NCBI GenBank assembly: GCA_021397845.1
Contig: CM038051.1
Span: 19,033,356-19,097,355, forward strand
Source: Areca catechu
Lineage: Eukaryota > Streptophyta > Magnoliopsida > Arecales > Arecaceae
Reading direction: 5' to 3'
Length of the DNA stretch: 64,000 nt
Below are positions 33,948 to 46,478 of the stretch, piece by piece. Both the position numbers and the translations under genes were made by a program. Every line of letters begins with the position of its first letter. The first letter of the stretch is position 1. The notes below the pieces were generated by a model, which was not told where the DNA came from, did not search any database, and saw only the letters and a program-made list of their open reading frames with translations.

Positions 33948-36857
33948 TGATGTGGTACAACCGCTGACGTGGAGCTTGTGTCTGATCCGGCTTAGAAAAG
34001 TAGCCACCTGGATGTTGCCACCAGATTGCTATCGAGATCGAGCTCCTTGCTGAGGTCGAGCTTCCGTCCGAGGTTGAGCTCCTGGTCGAGATCGAGCCCC
34101 CGTCCGAGATCAAGCCCCGTCTCCCTATCGAGGTCAAGCTTTCGTCTCCCTACCATGGTTGAGCTCCCATCTGAGGTCGAGCTTCCTACCAAGGTTGAGC
34201 TCCCGTCTGAGGTTGAGCTCCCGTTCTAAGGTCGAGATCCCGTCCGAGGTCGAGCTCCCGTTCTAAGGTCGAGCTCCCGTTCGAGGTCGAGCTCCCAGTC
34301 AAAGTCAAAACTTCCCACTTGAAGTCAAGTATAGATAAAGATAAGCGGACCTAGTCTTTCCCTCAAAAGACCTTGGACACAACCGGGATAGTGACCTCAA
34401 TAGGTGGTGTCACCATCCCCACCGGAACCCCCATATCGCTCAGAGAAACTGCCACTTCTATGGAGTGGTGTACCACTAGGGCACGTCACGTGCCACCTCT
34501 GTGGAGTGGTGCTCCACCAGGGCACGTTGCCTACACCTCTTGCAAAGGACTGCTCCGCCCAGGGCACATTGCCTACCTCCCCTGTAGAGAACCGCTCCAT
34601 TGGAGCACCATGCCCTACAGTACGTTGTCGGCACCTCCTTTGGAAAGGTATGCCGCCCAGGATGTCGCATCCTGCAACCCACAACCTGTACCACCCGAAA
34701 GAGGAATGTTTACCAGGAGTCCCAGACCCTATGGTATCTCCCGCAGGGCTCATGCTCCGTCAGGTCCCCAGGTATGGCAGTATGCTACCCGTAAGAGAAA
34801 GTATTCTATCGGGATGTTAGGTCCCGTGGCATGCCACTCGCGCTCACTATGGTGAAAACGCGTACCTCGTAGTACTTTACCTACATGGTAGAGGCTTCCT
34901 CCAAGAATTTTGGATTTGGTCCCCCCTTTCTAAGGGAGGTAGGGACAAACCTACACTTCGCCCACAGGAGCCACACCAAGAGAGCATCAGACCGAGGCTC
35001 TAAGCCCTGCCTGATGAAAGAGGCTTCTATAAAAAAGCTTGAAGGGATCTTCGATGAAAGGTAAGGTAGAAAACAAGCATAGATACGAGCATACGAGGAG
35101 GAGCCATCCGAAGGGCAAGAGGACCATTTGGAGACTCCCCCTCAAACTCCCACTGCTCTAACTTCTACACTTTCTTTCCGACACCCTCTGAACGTGGAGA
35201 CCTTTCTAGGCTCCACTAAGGAGGATATATGTTTTCCCTGATCATCAACTGACTTGATCGTTGGAGTGCCTCCACCGGAATCCCTGGCCTAGATCCTTTT
35301 TCTTTGTTGACTCCGGTTTTGATTTTGATGAATGACAAAATACTTAAGTATATATAAGTACTAATGTGTATTAAAAGTGTTTATCAAATTCAGGTACTCA
35401 TTAATGTTGAAAGATTGAAAAGATTGTCATTCAGTTGAAGAAGCCATGGAATTTCAAGTTATATGGGCTTTGGAACATGAGGAAGATCTTGAAGAGCTCA
35501 CAATTTTAATTTGAACAAATCTCAGTACTGGTCAGGTGAAGTATCGACTTATAGAATTCAAGTATCGACTCAAGGTATCGACACACAAAAGTCTGGGTTG
35601 ATACGTAGAGAAAATCTTAGCTGGCACACTGAAGTGTTGACTCATGGAAACCAAGTGTCGACTTAAGGCTTGAGACCAAATAGAAGATAGAATAGACAGA
35701 TTTCAGGAGTTTGGTCAAGTATCGACTCATAGACTGTAGTGTCAACTCAAGGTATCGACTCACCAGATGAAGTGTCGACACATAAGTGCATTTCAAAGAG
35801 CTTTAGAAAATATTTTTGACCTGGTGTCGACTCATGGAACTGAAGTGTCGACTTAAGGTGTTGACTCATGGAGCTGAAGTATCGATACTTGGAGTAACGG
35901 CTAGTTTTTCTGAAGTGCAGAACTTTCCAAATTTATTTCAATGGCTAGTTTTTCCTCTCCAATGGTCATAAACGGGTTTTTAAGGCTTGGGGAGCTATTT
36001 AAACAACACCAAAACTTAAGGGGAAGTGATTCTTTGGATTGATTGATAATTTTTTTGAAGATCTAATTGAAAATTCTTTAAAGATTTATATTTTGAGAGT
36101 GTTGAGCTTTCAAGCTTTCAAGATTCAAGAAGAGCTTCAAAGTTTATATCTTCAAGCATTAATCAAGACTACAACAACTTGGAGACAAGCTTCTTCAATA
36201 TCATCAAAGAGCTTCAAAGAAATATTTGCTTTTATTTAGAAAGTTTTAATTTTGTATTCTCATATTCATATTTGAGCTTTTATTGCTACTTGTTTCAAGT
36301 GAACTGAAACTAGTATTAAGGTTGTTGGTGAGCCTTTGTGTAAAAACCAACGGAGATTTTTGGTTAGCCTAAGTGACAAAATCAAGGAGGTTGTTGGTGA
36401 GCTTAAGTTATGAAACCAACAAGGGTTTTGACTTGTGAGCCCAGTGAAAATAAGTTGGGTTTTGATTAGTGAGCCCGGAAAACTAATCAGCTGTAATCAA
36501 GTAGGATTATAGTAAATTTCCAAGAAGAACTTTGGGAGTGGATGTAGGTGCTTGAAGTGCACCGAACTACTATACATCTTTGTGTTTGTGATTACTTGCT
36601 CTTTCTTATTATTTTCTCATATTTATTCTACTGCATATCATTATTGAGCACAACCACATTATTATACAAGTACTTTAGTTCAGCACATATTTGCTTAAGT
36701 TTAAAATTTTAAGAAATCCAATTCATCCCCCCTCTTGGATTGCTACATCGGGCAACTCTTTTTTGTAGGACCGGCCGACGTTGGAGGTCTCTAGGTGGGA
36801 AGTCCGCACATCCGTGCTACATCGAAGATGCATGCCATGACGATCTAGGCGACAATA
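33948..36857 (+). mobile_element. Gypsy solo LTR split by a Copia solo LTR
   Basis: In inverted orientation relative to the solo LTR at 22967. The left end TGATGTGGTACAACCGCTGA aligns with the reverse complement of that LTR's end. The right end, ...GGCGACAATA, is the reverse complement of its TGTTGTCG start with one change. The flanks ATAGT (33943-33947) and ATAGC (36858-36862) are a near-perfect TSD. The inserted Copia LTR lies at 35305-36757, inside the A-rich stretch after the GGTCCTRCAAAA motif. A 17-20 bp repeat (GAGGTCGAGCTCCCGTC) fills 34030-34310. The cassette at 34400-35300 encodes nothing recognisable. Confidence 0.83.
35305..36757 (+). mobile_element. Copia solo LTR, about 1.45 kb, nested in a Gypsy LTR
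   Basis: Same family as 4280-5653: it starts TGTTGACTCCGG, shares ATTTTGATGAATRACAAAAT and the later CTAATGTGTATT, and ends ATCGGGCAACT. Its target was an A/T run, so the TSD is ambiguous. At 35540-35900 at least ten AAGTGTCGACTC/AAGTATCGACTC motifs occur. There is no primer-binding site after it, so it is a solo LTR. Confidence 0.82.
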
Positions 36858-36862
36858 ATAGC

Positions 36863-38437
36863 TAAAATATTTTTTTATTAGGGATGGAAGTCGAGCAAGT
36901 TTTTTTCTAGTATTAGATTTGGAAGTGATTTGATCATTGAATACCTACTATCCCAATAATATATATATATGTATGTATGTATGCATGTATGTATGTATAC
37001 ATGTATATATAAGAGCTAGGGATGCAAGAGGATTTGTTGGTTGATTGAACAGGTTTGGGTACCTGAATAATTTGACCCGTATAAAATTTAATTGGACAGA
37101 TTTGGGTACCGGATATGTTAACCATTTTTCAATAGAATAGGTTTGGAATTTTTGGATATTTTTTTAATCGAGTTTGAGAGGGGTTTGGATACGATAAGAT
37201 TTTAAATAAGTTCGAATATGGATATGGATAGCCAGGACAAAATTTGTAAGGACCTTATCCTTTGCCATTTCTATTTTTTATACATAGCCTAAAAGAAATT
37301 AATCAAACATCCTATTCCAAATATATCATATACCTTTCACAAATCGAGATTAGGCTGGTTGGAGCTTTAATCATCACCTCTCCATTTCTCCATTAAATTT
37401 TAGAGGGATCACAAATTTATCCAGCAGAGCTCTTCATCCTTTTAATATTGAAGCAAAACCTTATCCCAACCCAACTAAAACAGTACTCGATTGAGCTGAG
37501 TTCTGAGCCCTTGAATAACAAATTATTATCATTATTTCTTCTAAAGCTTTACCGATCATATTACTTATTTTTTCATAAAAATATAGAAATCTCGAATAAA
37601 TTGAGTCTCTCATACTTGGTAGTGTGAAGAGATAAACACGATACAGCTATTAGCAAGAGTAGAGATATTTCATGCCCGGAAGGGGTGTGCCCGCTGGGGA
37701 CGTGGTTATATCTTTTGAGGAGTTGACATGAAAAGCATGCAGCATACACTTGCACGTTCACCAAAGCACACAGATGAACGTACCACGCTCCATTATAAGA
37801 ACATATTGTTAATTAATTTTTCCACCGTCATCAATATATACATATTATATATTTTATATAGTAGTACTACTTGTGAGTGATCTTTCCGACTCTTCTTTTT
37901 AGAAAGAAATAGCATGCTAAACATGAATCGAATTCAAAAGTAAAATCTTTTGAATTTATGCAGTCCACCAGCGATGGACAAGTAGAATCTTGGATGGAGG
38001 GTGACTCCAAAGATACTGGTTGACTTGATCAACAAAAATATCTCGGCCACTTTATTCATTCATCCTTTACTTCTTGAAATCTAGCATTTGGCATTGGCGT
38101 GGTACGTATCCTACTTTAGAACTTTTCACGTATTTAGAGACTGCAATGGTTCCGTAGAATGGATTTCATGGCAATTTGCTCGCCACGCTTCTGAGCATCC
38201 ATCGACGTCTGTAGTGCTCGAGGACAGGTTGTACTTCGATTCTGTGCTGCGTATTTGTTATAACTCCACTCCATATTGTTGAGTTGTAAATTTATTAGAA
38301 ACACTTAAAAAATAAGGGAAAAGTAAAATACTTGGACTGATGTGGACTCGATATCAAACGTTAATTCGTGGGACCTGCACCTAAAAGAACGCCACGTCAT
38401 TCAATCAAACCGGGTTTCATCTCACCCAGAATCGGAT
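36863..38437. other. Intergenic with a TATG microsatellite
   Basis: No gene recognised. A (TATG)n-like run lies at about 36958-37010. Around 37018-37275 a TAGGGATGCAAGAGGAT start and a reverse-complemented TAGAAATGGCAAAGGAT end hint at a small hAT-like remnant without a visible TSD. Confidence 0.5.
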
Positions 38438-38445
38438 ACACAAGG

Positions 38446-39311
38446 TAGGGGTGGAACTGGCCCGGGTTGGCCCGACGGACTTCGGATCGGTCTGAAATTG
38501 GATCAGATTTTGGACTAGTTTTTAAGCAATTGGGCTGAGCTTCGGGTCTTAAGATAAAGTCCATTCAATTTTCGAGCCGGGTTCGGGTATCCTTTTGGCC
38601 CGGCCCGTCCGGTCCGAACCCATCCTCTTTTTTCGGTCTCCCGTCTCCCTCTCTCTCTCTCAGTCTCTCTCTGTTCTTTCTCTCAGTCTCGACCTCTCTC
38701 CACCCTCGATCAGCCCCCGACAGCATGCCCCTCGTACCCGACAGCCCCTCTCCATTCTCTGGGATACCTTCTCCGGCCCCGACACCCGCACTCGACGACT
38801 TCGCGGCTCGTCTACGGCTCCAATCCGCCTCCCTCGATCCCGGTGCGATCTTGCAGCCCCCCTCCCGGCTCCGATCCGCCTCCCTCGGCCCCGATGCGAC
38901 GTCGCGGCCCCCCTCCCGGCTTCGATCTGCCTCCTCCAGCCTCGGTGTCGGCACCCGATGCCCACTGCCTCCATGCGACCTCGCGGCCAGTCTCCGGCTC
39001 CGATCCGACTCCCCCGGTCTCGGCACCCCATCCGACCACCATTGCCCCCAGTGCGACATCGCAGCTCTCCCTCCCCAGTTCCATCTATCTCTTCCGATGA
39101 TCCGGCTGGTCAAGCAGTTGCCATCGGTGATTTTTTTTTGTTGTAGGGCTTGCATTCGGGCCGGCCCGATTGAGCTCGGGCTGGACTCGGGTCGGGCTCG
39201 GGCCTGAAGTTTTAAAAAACTTTCGGGCCTAAGCCCGGCCTGAAGCCCAAAACTTTTTTTGGGCCGGGCTTGGGTAAGGGTGTGGCCCGGTCCGGCCTAC
39301 TTCCAGTGCTA
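38446..39311. mobile_element. Candidate hAT-like non-autonomous element, 866 bp
   Basis: Ends are TAGGGGTGGAAC and, reverse-complemented, TAGCACTGGAAG (8 of 12 positions match). The 8 bp flanks ACACAAGG (38438-38445) and ACACCAAG (39312-39319) match imperfectly. The subterminal regions are full of GGCCCGG/CCGGGCC-type motifs on both sides. The GC-rich middle yields ORFs of 100-196 codons on both strands that look like low-complexity translation and not genes. Confidence 0.45.
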
Positions 39312-39426
39312 ACACCAAGGGAACCAAGGCGTGGTGTGGGGCTTGTCAAGGAATGGATGTGCAAGCAGGCAATTTGCTCGTATGCGTAAGATTATTTTTC
39401 CCATGGCAGTGTCAGGTTCATGGAAG

Positions 39427-40516
39427 TAGGGATGACAATATATCAGATTCGGGCCGGGTGCATAACTATTTAAATCCAAATTCGAATACTCAATAAACTA
39501 TCCAAACTATGTCCAAATATTATTGGAACTGAATTTTTTTATCCAAATCTATCTCAATCGGATATCGGGTAATTCGGGTTTACTTAGCCCGAACCCATCA
39601 TGGCAAGGCCCTCGCCCTCGTCTGCCGGTTGCCGCCCGTTCCACCCACCCAACTCCCCACCTGATGCTTCCACCCAACCCCTCGCCGAGCCTGCCCGATG
39701 CTTCCACCCTCCCCGCCACCCTCCTTGCTGACGGCACCCTCTCCCTCCCCTCCGTCGTTGTTGAGCTCCACTATTAGTCTCTTACGCTATCTCCTCCCGC
39801 TCCCTTCCCGACCGATTTATCCTCACCATCCTTTCCTCCCGTCTATTCCTCCTCTCCCTCGACTGTCGTCTCTTCGCTGACGTCTCCCTCACCACCTCCG
39901 AATGCGCCGCTCTGCCCTCCCCTTCAATGCCACCCTCTTCGTTGACGACAACGAAAATCCGAAAAAAAAAGAAAGACCCAATTAATGACTCACTTGGATG
40001 ACGATTAAAAGTTCGAAGCAGGAGGAAGCATGTCGCTGTCGCTGCCATCACCAATACGCTTGCCATCACCACTGCTTCTTCACTGATCCGAGAGGAGGAA
40101 GAGCCGAAGAGGGAAGTTGGAGCTTGGAAAGATGGAGAATCGAGAGCTGAATGGAATTGGTGAAACAATTGAGAGATTAATGGAGATTAATCGGGGATTA
40201 GCCAATTATAAATTACAATTCCTTTTTTTAAAAAAATAATGATTAGGATAAAGGATTTAAATATTTTTAAAAATTAATAACTAATAAATAATAATTAATA
40301 AAATATATTTAATAAAATATATATTAATTATATATATTTAAATATTAAAATAATTTGGATCGGGTTCGGGTCAGGTGCATATCTATCCAGTTTCGGTCCA
40401 AACTCAAAGTTAAACATTCGGGTTTTACCCAAATCCAGTCAAAACGTTGACTACCTGATCCAATCGGGTCGGACTAGGTCAGGTATCCATGAATTTGAAT
40501 TTTGTTGCCATCCCTA
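39427..40516. mobile_element. hAT-like non-autonomous element, 1,090 bp, TSD CATGGAAG/CATAGAAG
   Basis: The ends TAGGGATGACAA and (reverse complement) TAGGGATGGCAA agree at 11 of 12 positions. The flanking 8 bp are CATGGAAG (39419-39426) and CATAGAAG (40517-40524), 7 of 8. TIR type and 8 bp duplication fit the hAT superfamily. No transposase is encoded. Inner ORFs such as 39782-40168 (minus) have no recognisable domain. Confidence 0.75.
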
Positions 40517-40551
40517 CATAGAAGGGAGCAGCACTCGTCACAGAGAATATA

Positions 40552-40867
40552 TCTATTATATATAACTAAATTTTTATCACTAAATTCAATAATATTATTT
40601 TTTATTTAAAATTATATATTTTATATAATAATTGAAAGTCACGAAGTAAAGAAGCCGGGAATTTATTTTTCAAAACTTGTACCAAATTTTTGTAGCTTAA
40701 TTTCTAAAAAAATATCTTAAACATAAAAATTTTAAAATAAATTTAAAAAAATAAATATAATATAATAAATTTAATAACTAATATATTTTATTAAATAAAT
40801 TTTAAATTATATTAAATATTAACATTATTTTACTCCGTGCCGTGCATAGCACGGGCCAGTACCTAGT
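40552..40867 (+). mobile_element. Non-autonomous Helitron-like element, 316 bp
   Basis: Starts TCTATTATATATAAC after a host A (40551). Ends CTAGT (40863-40867) before a host T (40868). A hairpin CCGTGC-ATA-GCACGG (40840-40854) sits 8 nt upstream of CTAGT. A TC start, a CTRRT end with a nearby hairpin and insertion between A and T are the hallmarks of Helitrons. There are no TIRs or target duplication and no coding sequence. Confidence 0.78.
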
Positions 40868-40868
40868 T

Positions 40869-41364
40869 ATCGATAAACACTGTTCTATCTTATAGATCTT
40901 AAAATATTTAATAAAACATTAATATATTATTTGTTAATTTAAAATTTTGAGATTTTCTTAATTAAAAAGTATGAATGGACTATTAATTATAATTAATTAT
41001 TTTTTAAAATTTTATTACATAATATTGTAATATTTTATTGGATGATGTAAAATTTATGTGATAGGATATTTTTATTTTTAATAAATAAATAATTTCACCA
41101 CGGATCATAAAGCGGCTTTTACTTTATGATCGTGACATTCGTGGAAAACCCCTGAGCCTTCTGCGCCTCGAGTGACTCAGTATCTTTCACATACTTTGCA
41201 TGAGAAGTCACCCCCTTTGAATATCTCCCATACGGCCGTACCAAGAGAAATTGTGATACCAGACGCAAAGGTTTTATAACCCTAAAAAGCCATTGGTACC
41301 TGAAGTTTAAGTTGATAGGAAAAGGATTCACGATGATCTGCTCTTGAATTGGAATTAATAGTTC
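40869..41364. other. Intergenic, nothing recognised
   Basis: AT-rich sequence between the Helitron-like element and the CACTA end. The ORF at 41119-41370 (minus) has no recognisable domain. Confidence 0.5.
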
Positions 41365-41367
41365 TTC

Positions 41368-42060
41368 CACCGTAAGAAAAAAAGATTATTTTTAACGAAA
41401 TATTTTGTTAAAAAAAGTAATAAAAATCGTTGAAAAGATTTTTCTTGACGAATTTTAAGTTCGTTGGAAACCGTCGGAAAAACTTTTGTTGGCAAAAAAA
41501 AGATGACAACATGGAAGGCCATCAGAAAAATTTCAGTTTTTATGATGAAAATTATCCTGTCGAAAAATGCTATATTTATGACGACAAGTTATCCGTCAGG
41601 AAAAACTAAACTCTTTCACCGGCTGTATTTATGACGACAAGTTATTCGTCGGAAAAAAATAAACTCTTTCACCACAGCTTTATTATCATTGGAAATAATT
41701 AAAAGTTTTACCAATGAATATATATCCGTTGGCAAAAGGTTTAAATATCAACACATATATAATTATTATTAGCAATGGCTATAAATATACTCGTTGAGAA
41801 AGGCCATCGGAAAAAGTTAAATTTTTTATGACGGAAATTTTTCTGTTGGAATTATGATGACAAATTATTCGTCGGAAAAAAATAAACTCTTTCACTACAG
41901 ATTTATCACTGTTAGGAATAATTGAAAGTTTTACCAACAAATATATATCATTTGGCAAAAGGTTTTAGCACATATATATAATTATTATTACCAACGGCTA
42001 TAAATATACTCGTTGGGAAAGGTATACTTCCAACATTGAAGTACTTTGCTGGAATTATTT
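41368..42060. repeat. CACTA terminal and subterminal repeat region
   Basis: After the terminal sequence there are many short motifs such as TTATTCGTCGGAAAAA and CGTTGGCAAAAGG in both orientations. They are arranged as a direct repeat of about 224 bp (one unit near 41641-41790, a second near 41866-42030). In En/Spm elements, subterminal motifs bind the element's own protein; that role is assumed by analogy. Confidence 0.65.
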
Positions 42061-42631
42061 TTTTCCTGTTTTTGATTTAACAAAAATATCCAAATTATAA
42101 ATTTGCCTGCCAATGCTACAAAATTTTAAAAATGAAACTCAAAACTTAATTAATCAAACCATAAGATTTAATCAAAATGCACAATTTATCCATCATAGAC
42201 ATATTATAAGTTGTTCACATATATGTATCAATATAATTACATAGAGTCATATTTAACCTAACTAGTAACCACCAAAAGATAGAAGCTAAATTTCAATAAA
42301 ACAAAAGAAAGTTTTGTTTCCATTGCTTCATATTTCAACCATGGAGATGCCCGCAACAATAAAGATGCTTGGACTTGTTCCTTTTCTCTGCGCGATAATT
42401 CCACCTACATCCAAATCAAACAAACATGCAAGTTAATCTCAATTATATAATTCATGTAAATTAATATTTAAGATAACACTTTATAAAATTAAAAAACTCT
42501 TCAAATTTATCTCCTTGTATGACAAATTACTTGAAACCATGCAATACAAGTAGCATTAATAAGCAGCATATAAAGTATTAATAGGATCATGTTTTATAAT
42601 GCTAGACTTTTATTATTTAGATAAAAACTAT

Positions 42632-44430
42632 TTATATGTCAAATTCATTAATATAGAGAAACCACTTTACAATAATAAATATACCTAAAAAAAGTGATGT
42701 TTGTTGTACTTGCCCTCCCACTTGCTTTGCTACCAAATTTATTAATGTTGTAAATTTCTCTTTCATATCTTGTAACTCCTTTTCAGTAACCTGAAATTCT
42801 TCGTTCATGCCATGCAATTCCTTTTCAGTGGTTTCAAGTCTTAATTTTGCAGTTTCAGCTCTTTTCTCGATCTGTTCACTTTTTATCTCAACATTTTCTG
42901 CTCTTTTCATTGTCTCTTCAACTTTACGATTTGCATCTACAATCATAGTTTTTAATTCTTTACCTTGAATAGATCCCAAAGTAGATTGATTTGGATTCAT
43001 TCCTTCACAAAGAAGACGAACACGTTTATTTGGGCCAAAAACATACACAAATATTTCTTCATTATCAAGAAAAATCTCTTCCTCATCATGCTTCTGTTTA
43101 AGTTCTTTCACATCTGCCTACATTGAAATTTAAATTCTCAAGTGATTAACATTTACACTTCTTACCCAAACTAAGAACACATATGGTGAATACCAAATAT
43201 GTTGGAAGTATTTCAGTACAATAAAAACTACAAATTTAGATCACATATGTAGGAGAATGCCATACAGTAATAGAAGTACTGTAAATATCTAAATATATTA
43301 AGATCCTTCATTCCTACTTAATAGATATGTTACTTTCTATAATTTTTATTTGTTTAATGAAGTACTAAAAGATCCACTTACTAAAAAAAATATAGAATAA
43401 CATAAAATTTGAAGAATAAAATTATTCAACATTCTCAAAAGCAATTGTTTTCTAATATACATGAACATTTGCATACCATTTTTTCTTCAGCTGCAACATC
43501 AACTAAAGAACCATTCTTACGCATACGGGTCTTTTCAAACATTTCCAACCTACTTGGTCGCACCACATTTGCAGCTTGAGTTTGTAATTAAACAAATTAA
43601 TAAAAAAAAAAGAATACACAACTATAAGGCTAGAATTATAAAAAGAATTATATTGTTTGTATTATTCATACTAGCCGTTGCTCAATTACACTGAAAGCAG
43701 TCCTTCCGGTACAAGGAACCATATTGAGTTTTGATCTATTTTCTATATTTGTCTTGCTCATTTTTTGCAAGTAAATATTGATGAATTAGTTAAATTAATA
43801 CTAGAAAGACACTTAAAACAATCATCTTTCTATTGCTTCATGCTCATCATTTTCGTACCTGAAAAGTTTTACTATTCCAATGCACAACAAGCCATTCCTA
43901 ATCATCCTTGGTGATTACCTCATCTAGTAAGCGCTTGAATTTTCCTTGATCTTTATGTTGATTCTTATAAATTTCCTACAACTCATTCCTATACTCTCTA
44001 TATTGATCACTAATTTTCCTTATCACATATTTTGTCCTTCTTATAACTTTAGCGTTATCGAGTCCTTCCTCAAAGAGAATAAAATAATCATACAAAAAGA
44101 TAACACAATTTAGTAAATGTTAAGATTATTGATGTTCTAATTAAAAAACTGACAAAAATCTTACCATGATGCGGTTAATCATATTCCTTATTTTATTCTC
44201 AGGAATTTCACTCCATCCTTTAACTTTAAGGGGTACAAAGGATCAATTTCTAACTATTGTACTACACGAACTTGCAAATTGAGCACGATTCTCTCCCGCA
44301 ATTCTTCCCTTATGATCCCACTCCACTATTTTCTTGGTCTTTGAATTTTTCAGCTCATTGTTCAAAGTCCTCCCTCGTCCTCTTTTTGTAGTATTCATGA
44401 CTAAACCTGCAAAATCAGAAGCATAAAAAA
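42632..44430 (-). pseudogene. CACTA second gene, Transposase_24-like (Ptta/En/Spm) with coiled-coil tail
   Basis: Read on the minus strand in pieces. About 44430-44243 starts RGRGRTLNNELKN and contains GENRAQFASSCSTIVRN. 44240-44160 has VKGWSEIPENKI. About 43920-43860 carries EWLVVHWNSKTFQ after a TAG. 43770-43680 has NRSKLNMVPCTGRTAF. About 43590-43480 has EMFEKTRMRKNGSLVD. An open coiled-coil stretch runs 43111-42632 with heptad-like K/E-rich repeats and an amphipathic end. These blocks in this order are typical of the plant Transposase_24 family, which accompanies TNP2 in CACTA elements. Introns probably account for part of the fragmentation, and stops account for the rest. Non-functional. 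Confidence 0.75.
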
Positions 44431-44897
44431 AGAAATTAAATAACCACTTCAAACAAAAAGAATTAAGAATATATAGAAAATATAACATTTAAAGGTATTT
44501 ACTAAAGTTATCATTTTTACCTTCTTACTAACAATCAACATTATCTTTAGTAGCAGGTGGAAGGCCTTGTTGGATGATAGCATTAACTTCTGTACCTCTA
44601 TCTTTATTAATGCATCTCCCTTCGCGATTATTAGCTTCAGCCATAATTATCTATCTTTATACATTAAGTTAGTAAAACTTCTGCTTATTCCATGTGGTAT
44701 TACAAACTTAGTAAAGAAACAACAACCAGGTATCATCAAAATAAGGCAATTAATAAACATTGAAATAAATTTCGTTAAAGGGCTTTCATAAAAATGGCCA
44801 GTCCAAAGTAGAAAAAGAACAAAACCTAATAAAATTATGAAAATATATAACATGTAATGCTTGTATAAGTAAATAACTTCTACAAAAGCTTATGCCA

Positions 44898-46473
44898 TCA
44901 TAGTTCTTCCTCCCCACTATCATTATCACCCTCATCATCACAATCATCTATTGATACAGGAATTTCGTTGCTAGAGAGGCCATCATGATCTTCATCAGAA
45001 TCATCTTTCATTACAAATTTTTCAATATTTTCAAGCCTATCCTCATCCGACAACTTTGCATCGATACTTCGAGGAGGAAGGCCATTCTGAACCCAATCCA
45101 CTTTATCATAATTTTCTGTCATATTTGATATAGCTTCAGGATGGGATGATTCATTTTGCTGAAATGCACATTCTTCCTCCAAATCAATGCTCTCTTCCTC
45201 AATCGGCATATCATAGAAGGCGCGAGGTTGTATCTTAAGGACCATAAAAAAATCAGGCTTAATATTGTCTTGAACATAGAAAACTTGCTCCACCTGATAT
45301 GCAAGCACATATGGCTCATTGGTATTCAATTTTTGTTTAGTATTGACACTTATGTAGCCATAACGATCTTTCTCGATTCCTCTACTAGGGCTATGAACAT
45401 CCTACCAGATATATTTGAATAAAACAATTCGATTTCCTCCCATATAATGCAATTCCACAATGTCGGTTAGTACACCATAATAGTCCATGTTCGTTGTGCC
45501 TATAATTTTCTTAATAAAAACTCCACTATTTTGAGTTACCCTTCCACTATCACGTTGCATGGTACGAAATTTGAAACCATTGATTTTTTAGCCATCATAA
45601 ATTGTGACCACTGAGTCTGGACCACATGCCAACTGATATAGTTCTTCACTCACTTATTTGTTTCCTTTGAAGTACAATTGTATTACCTATTATAGTTAAA
45701 AATAGATCGTTAGCATATCATTCAATATAATTTATATAATTTTTTGTTTCAATTAGTTGAATAGTATATTATTTTTAAAAAGAGAGATTATATCACTTAC
45801 ATGTTTTTTAAACCATTCAGATAATTAAGTATCTTGAGGTTGTCCAGCATTATGAACATGGGAATTTGACATCATGTTGTCATACTTACTAAACAAAACA
45901 ATCATTTCTATCATAATGTTGCATATTAGCTACAAGTCATATATATAAATATTAAATAAAAAGAGCTTACTTACCTTAAGTATGGCAAAGCTTCGTTGTA
46001 ATTTTAGCACATATAGATGAGCTTGTAGTAGCTCTATTCTACTTAGCTTACGTTTGAATCTAACCTTATTCTCCTTATTATTTTGAAAAGTACAACCAAG
46101 TTGTGCAAAAACTGCTAACCCATGATGAGATTTAGCATTTGAGCCATCATAGTTCCTCTCCAATTTATTGAATCTTGTTTCAATACCATGTAGATACCTA
46201 GAACAAAATGTGATACATTCTTCTGCAATATATCCCTCTGCAATTGAACCCTCAGGTTGACTTTTGTTATGCACAAAATGTTTAAGTGTGCACAAGTACC
46301 TATAGTTATTAAAAGTATAAAGCAATAATAAGAATAATACCAAGAAAATGGATAAATATATCATCTATATTATAAATATGAAAATTCAAAATGCACTAAC
46401 CATTCAATTGGATACATCCAACGATATTATACCGGTCCAATAATTTTAGCCTCGTTCGCCAAATGTAGTGGCA
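44898..46473 (-). pseudogene. CACTA transposase 3' part: DUF4218 C-terminus and DUF4216
   Basis: Continues the transposase beyond the solo LTR. 46473-46380 reads LPLHLANEAKIIGPVQYRWM (DUF4218). 46330-46000 completes it (HGLAVFAQLGCTF). About 45640-45270 is a DUF4216-like domain (GFKFRTMQRDSGRVTQNSGV, then YYGVLTDIVELHYMGGN, then VFYVQD). The acidic tail 45260-44898 ends SGEEEL-stop. TAG codons interrupt it (for example near 45800, 45660 and 45590). The part at 44898-45329 is still open. Confidence 0.82.
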
Positions 46474-46478
46474 AATGC

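Noticed and set aside
34373..34855. 160-codon ORF near the Gypsy solo LTR
   Set aside because: It falls inside the LTR, overlaps ORFs on the other strand and has no recognisable domain.
38565..39155. Overlapping ORFs of 123-196 codons on both strands
   Set aside because: Pro/Ser/Arg-rich low-complexity translations of GC-rich element sequence, with no start context or domain support.
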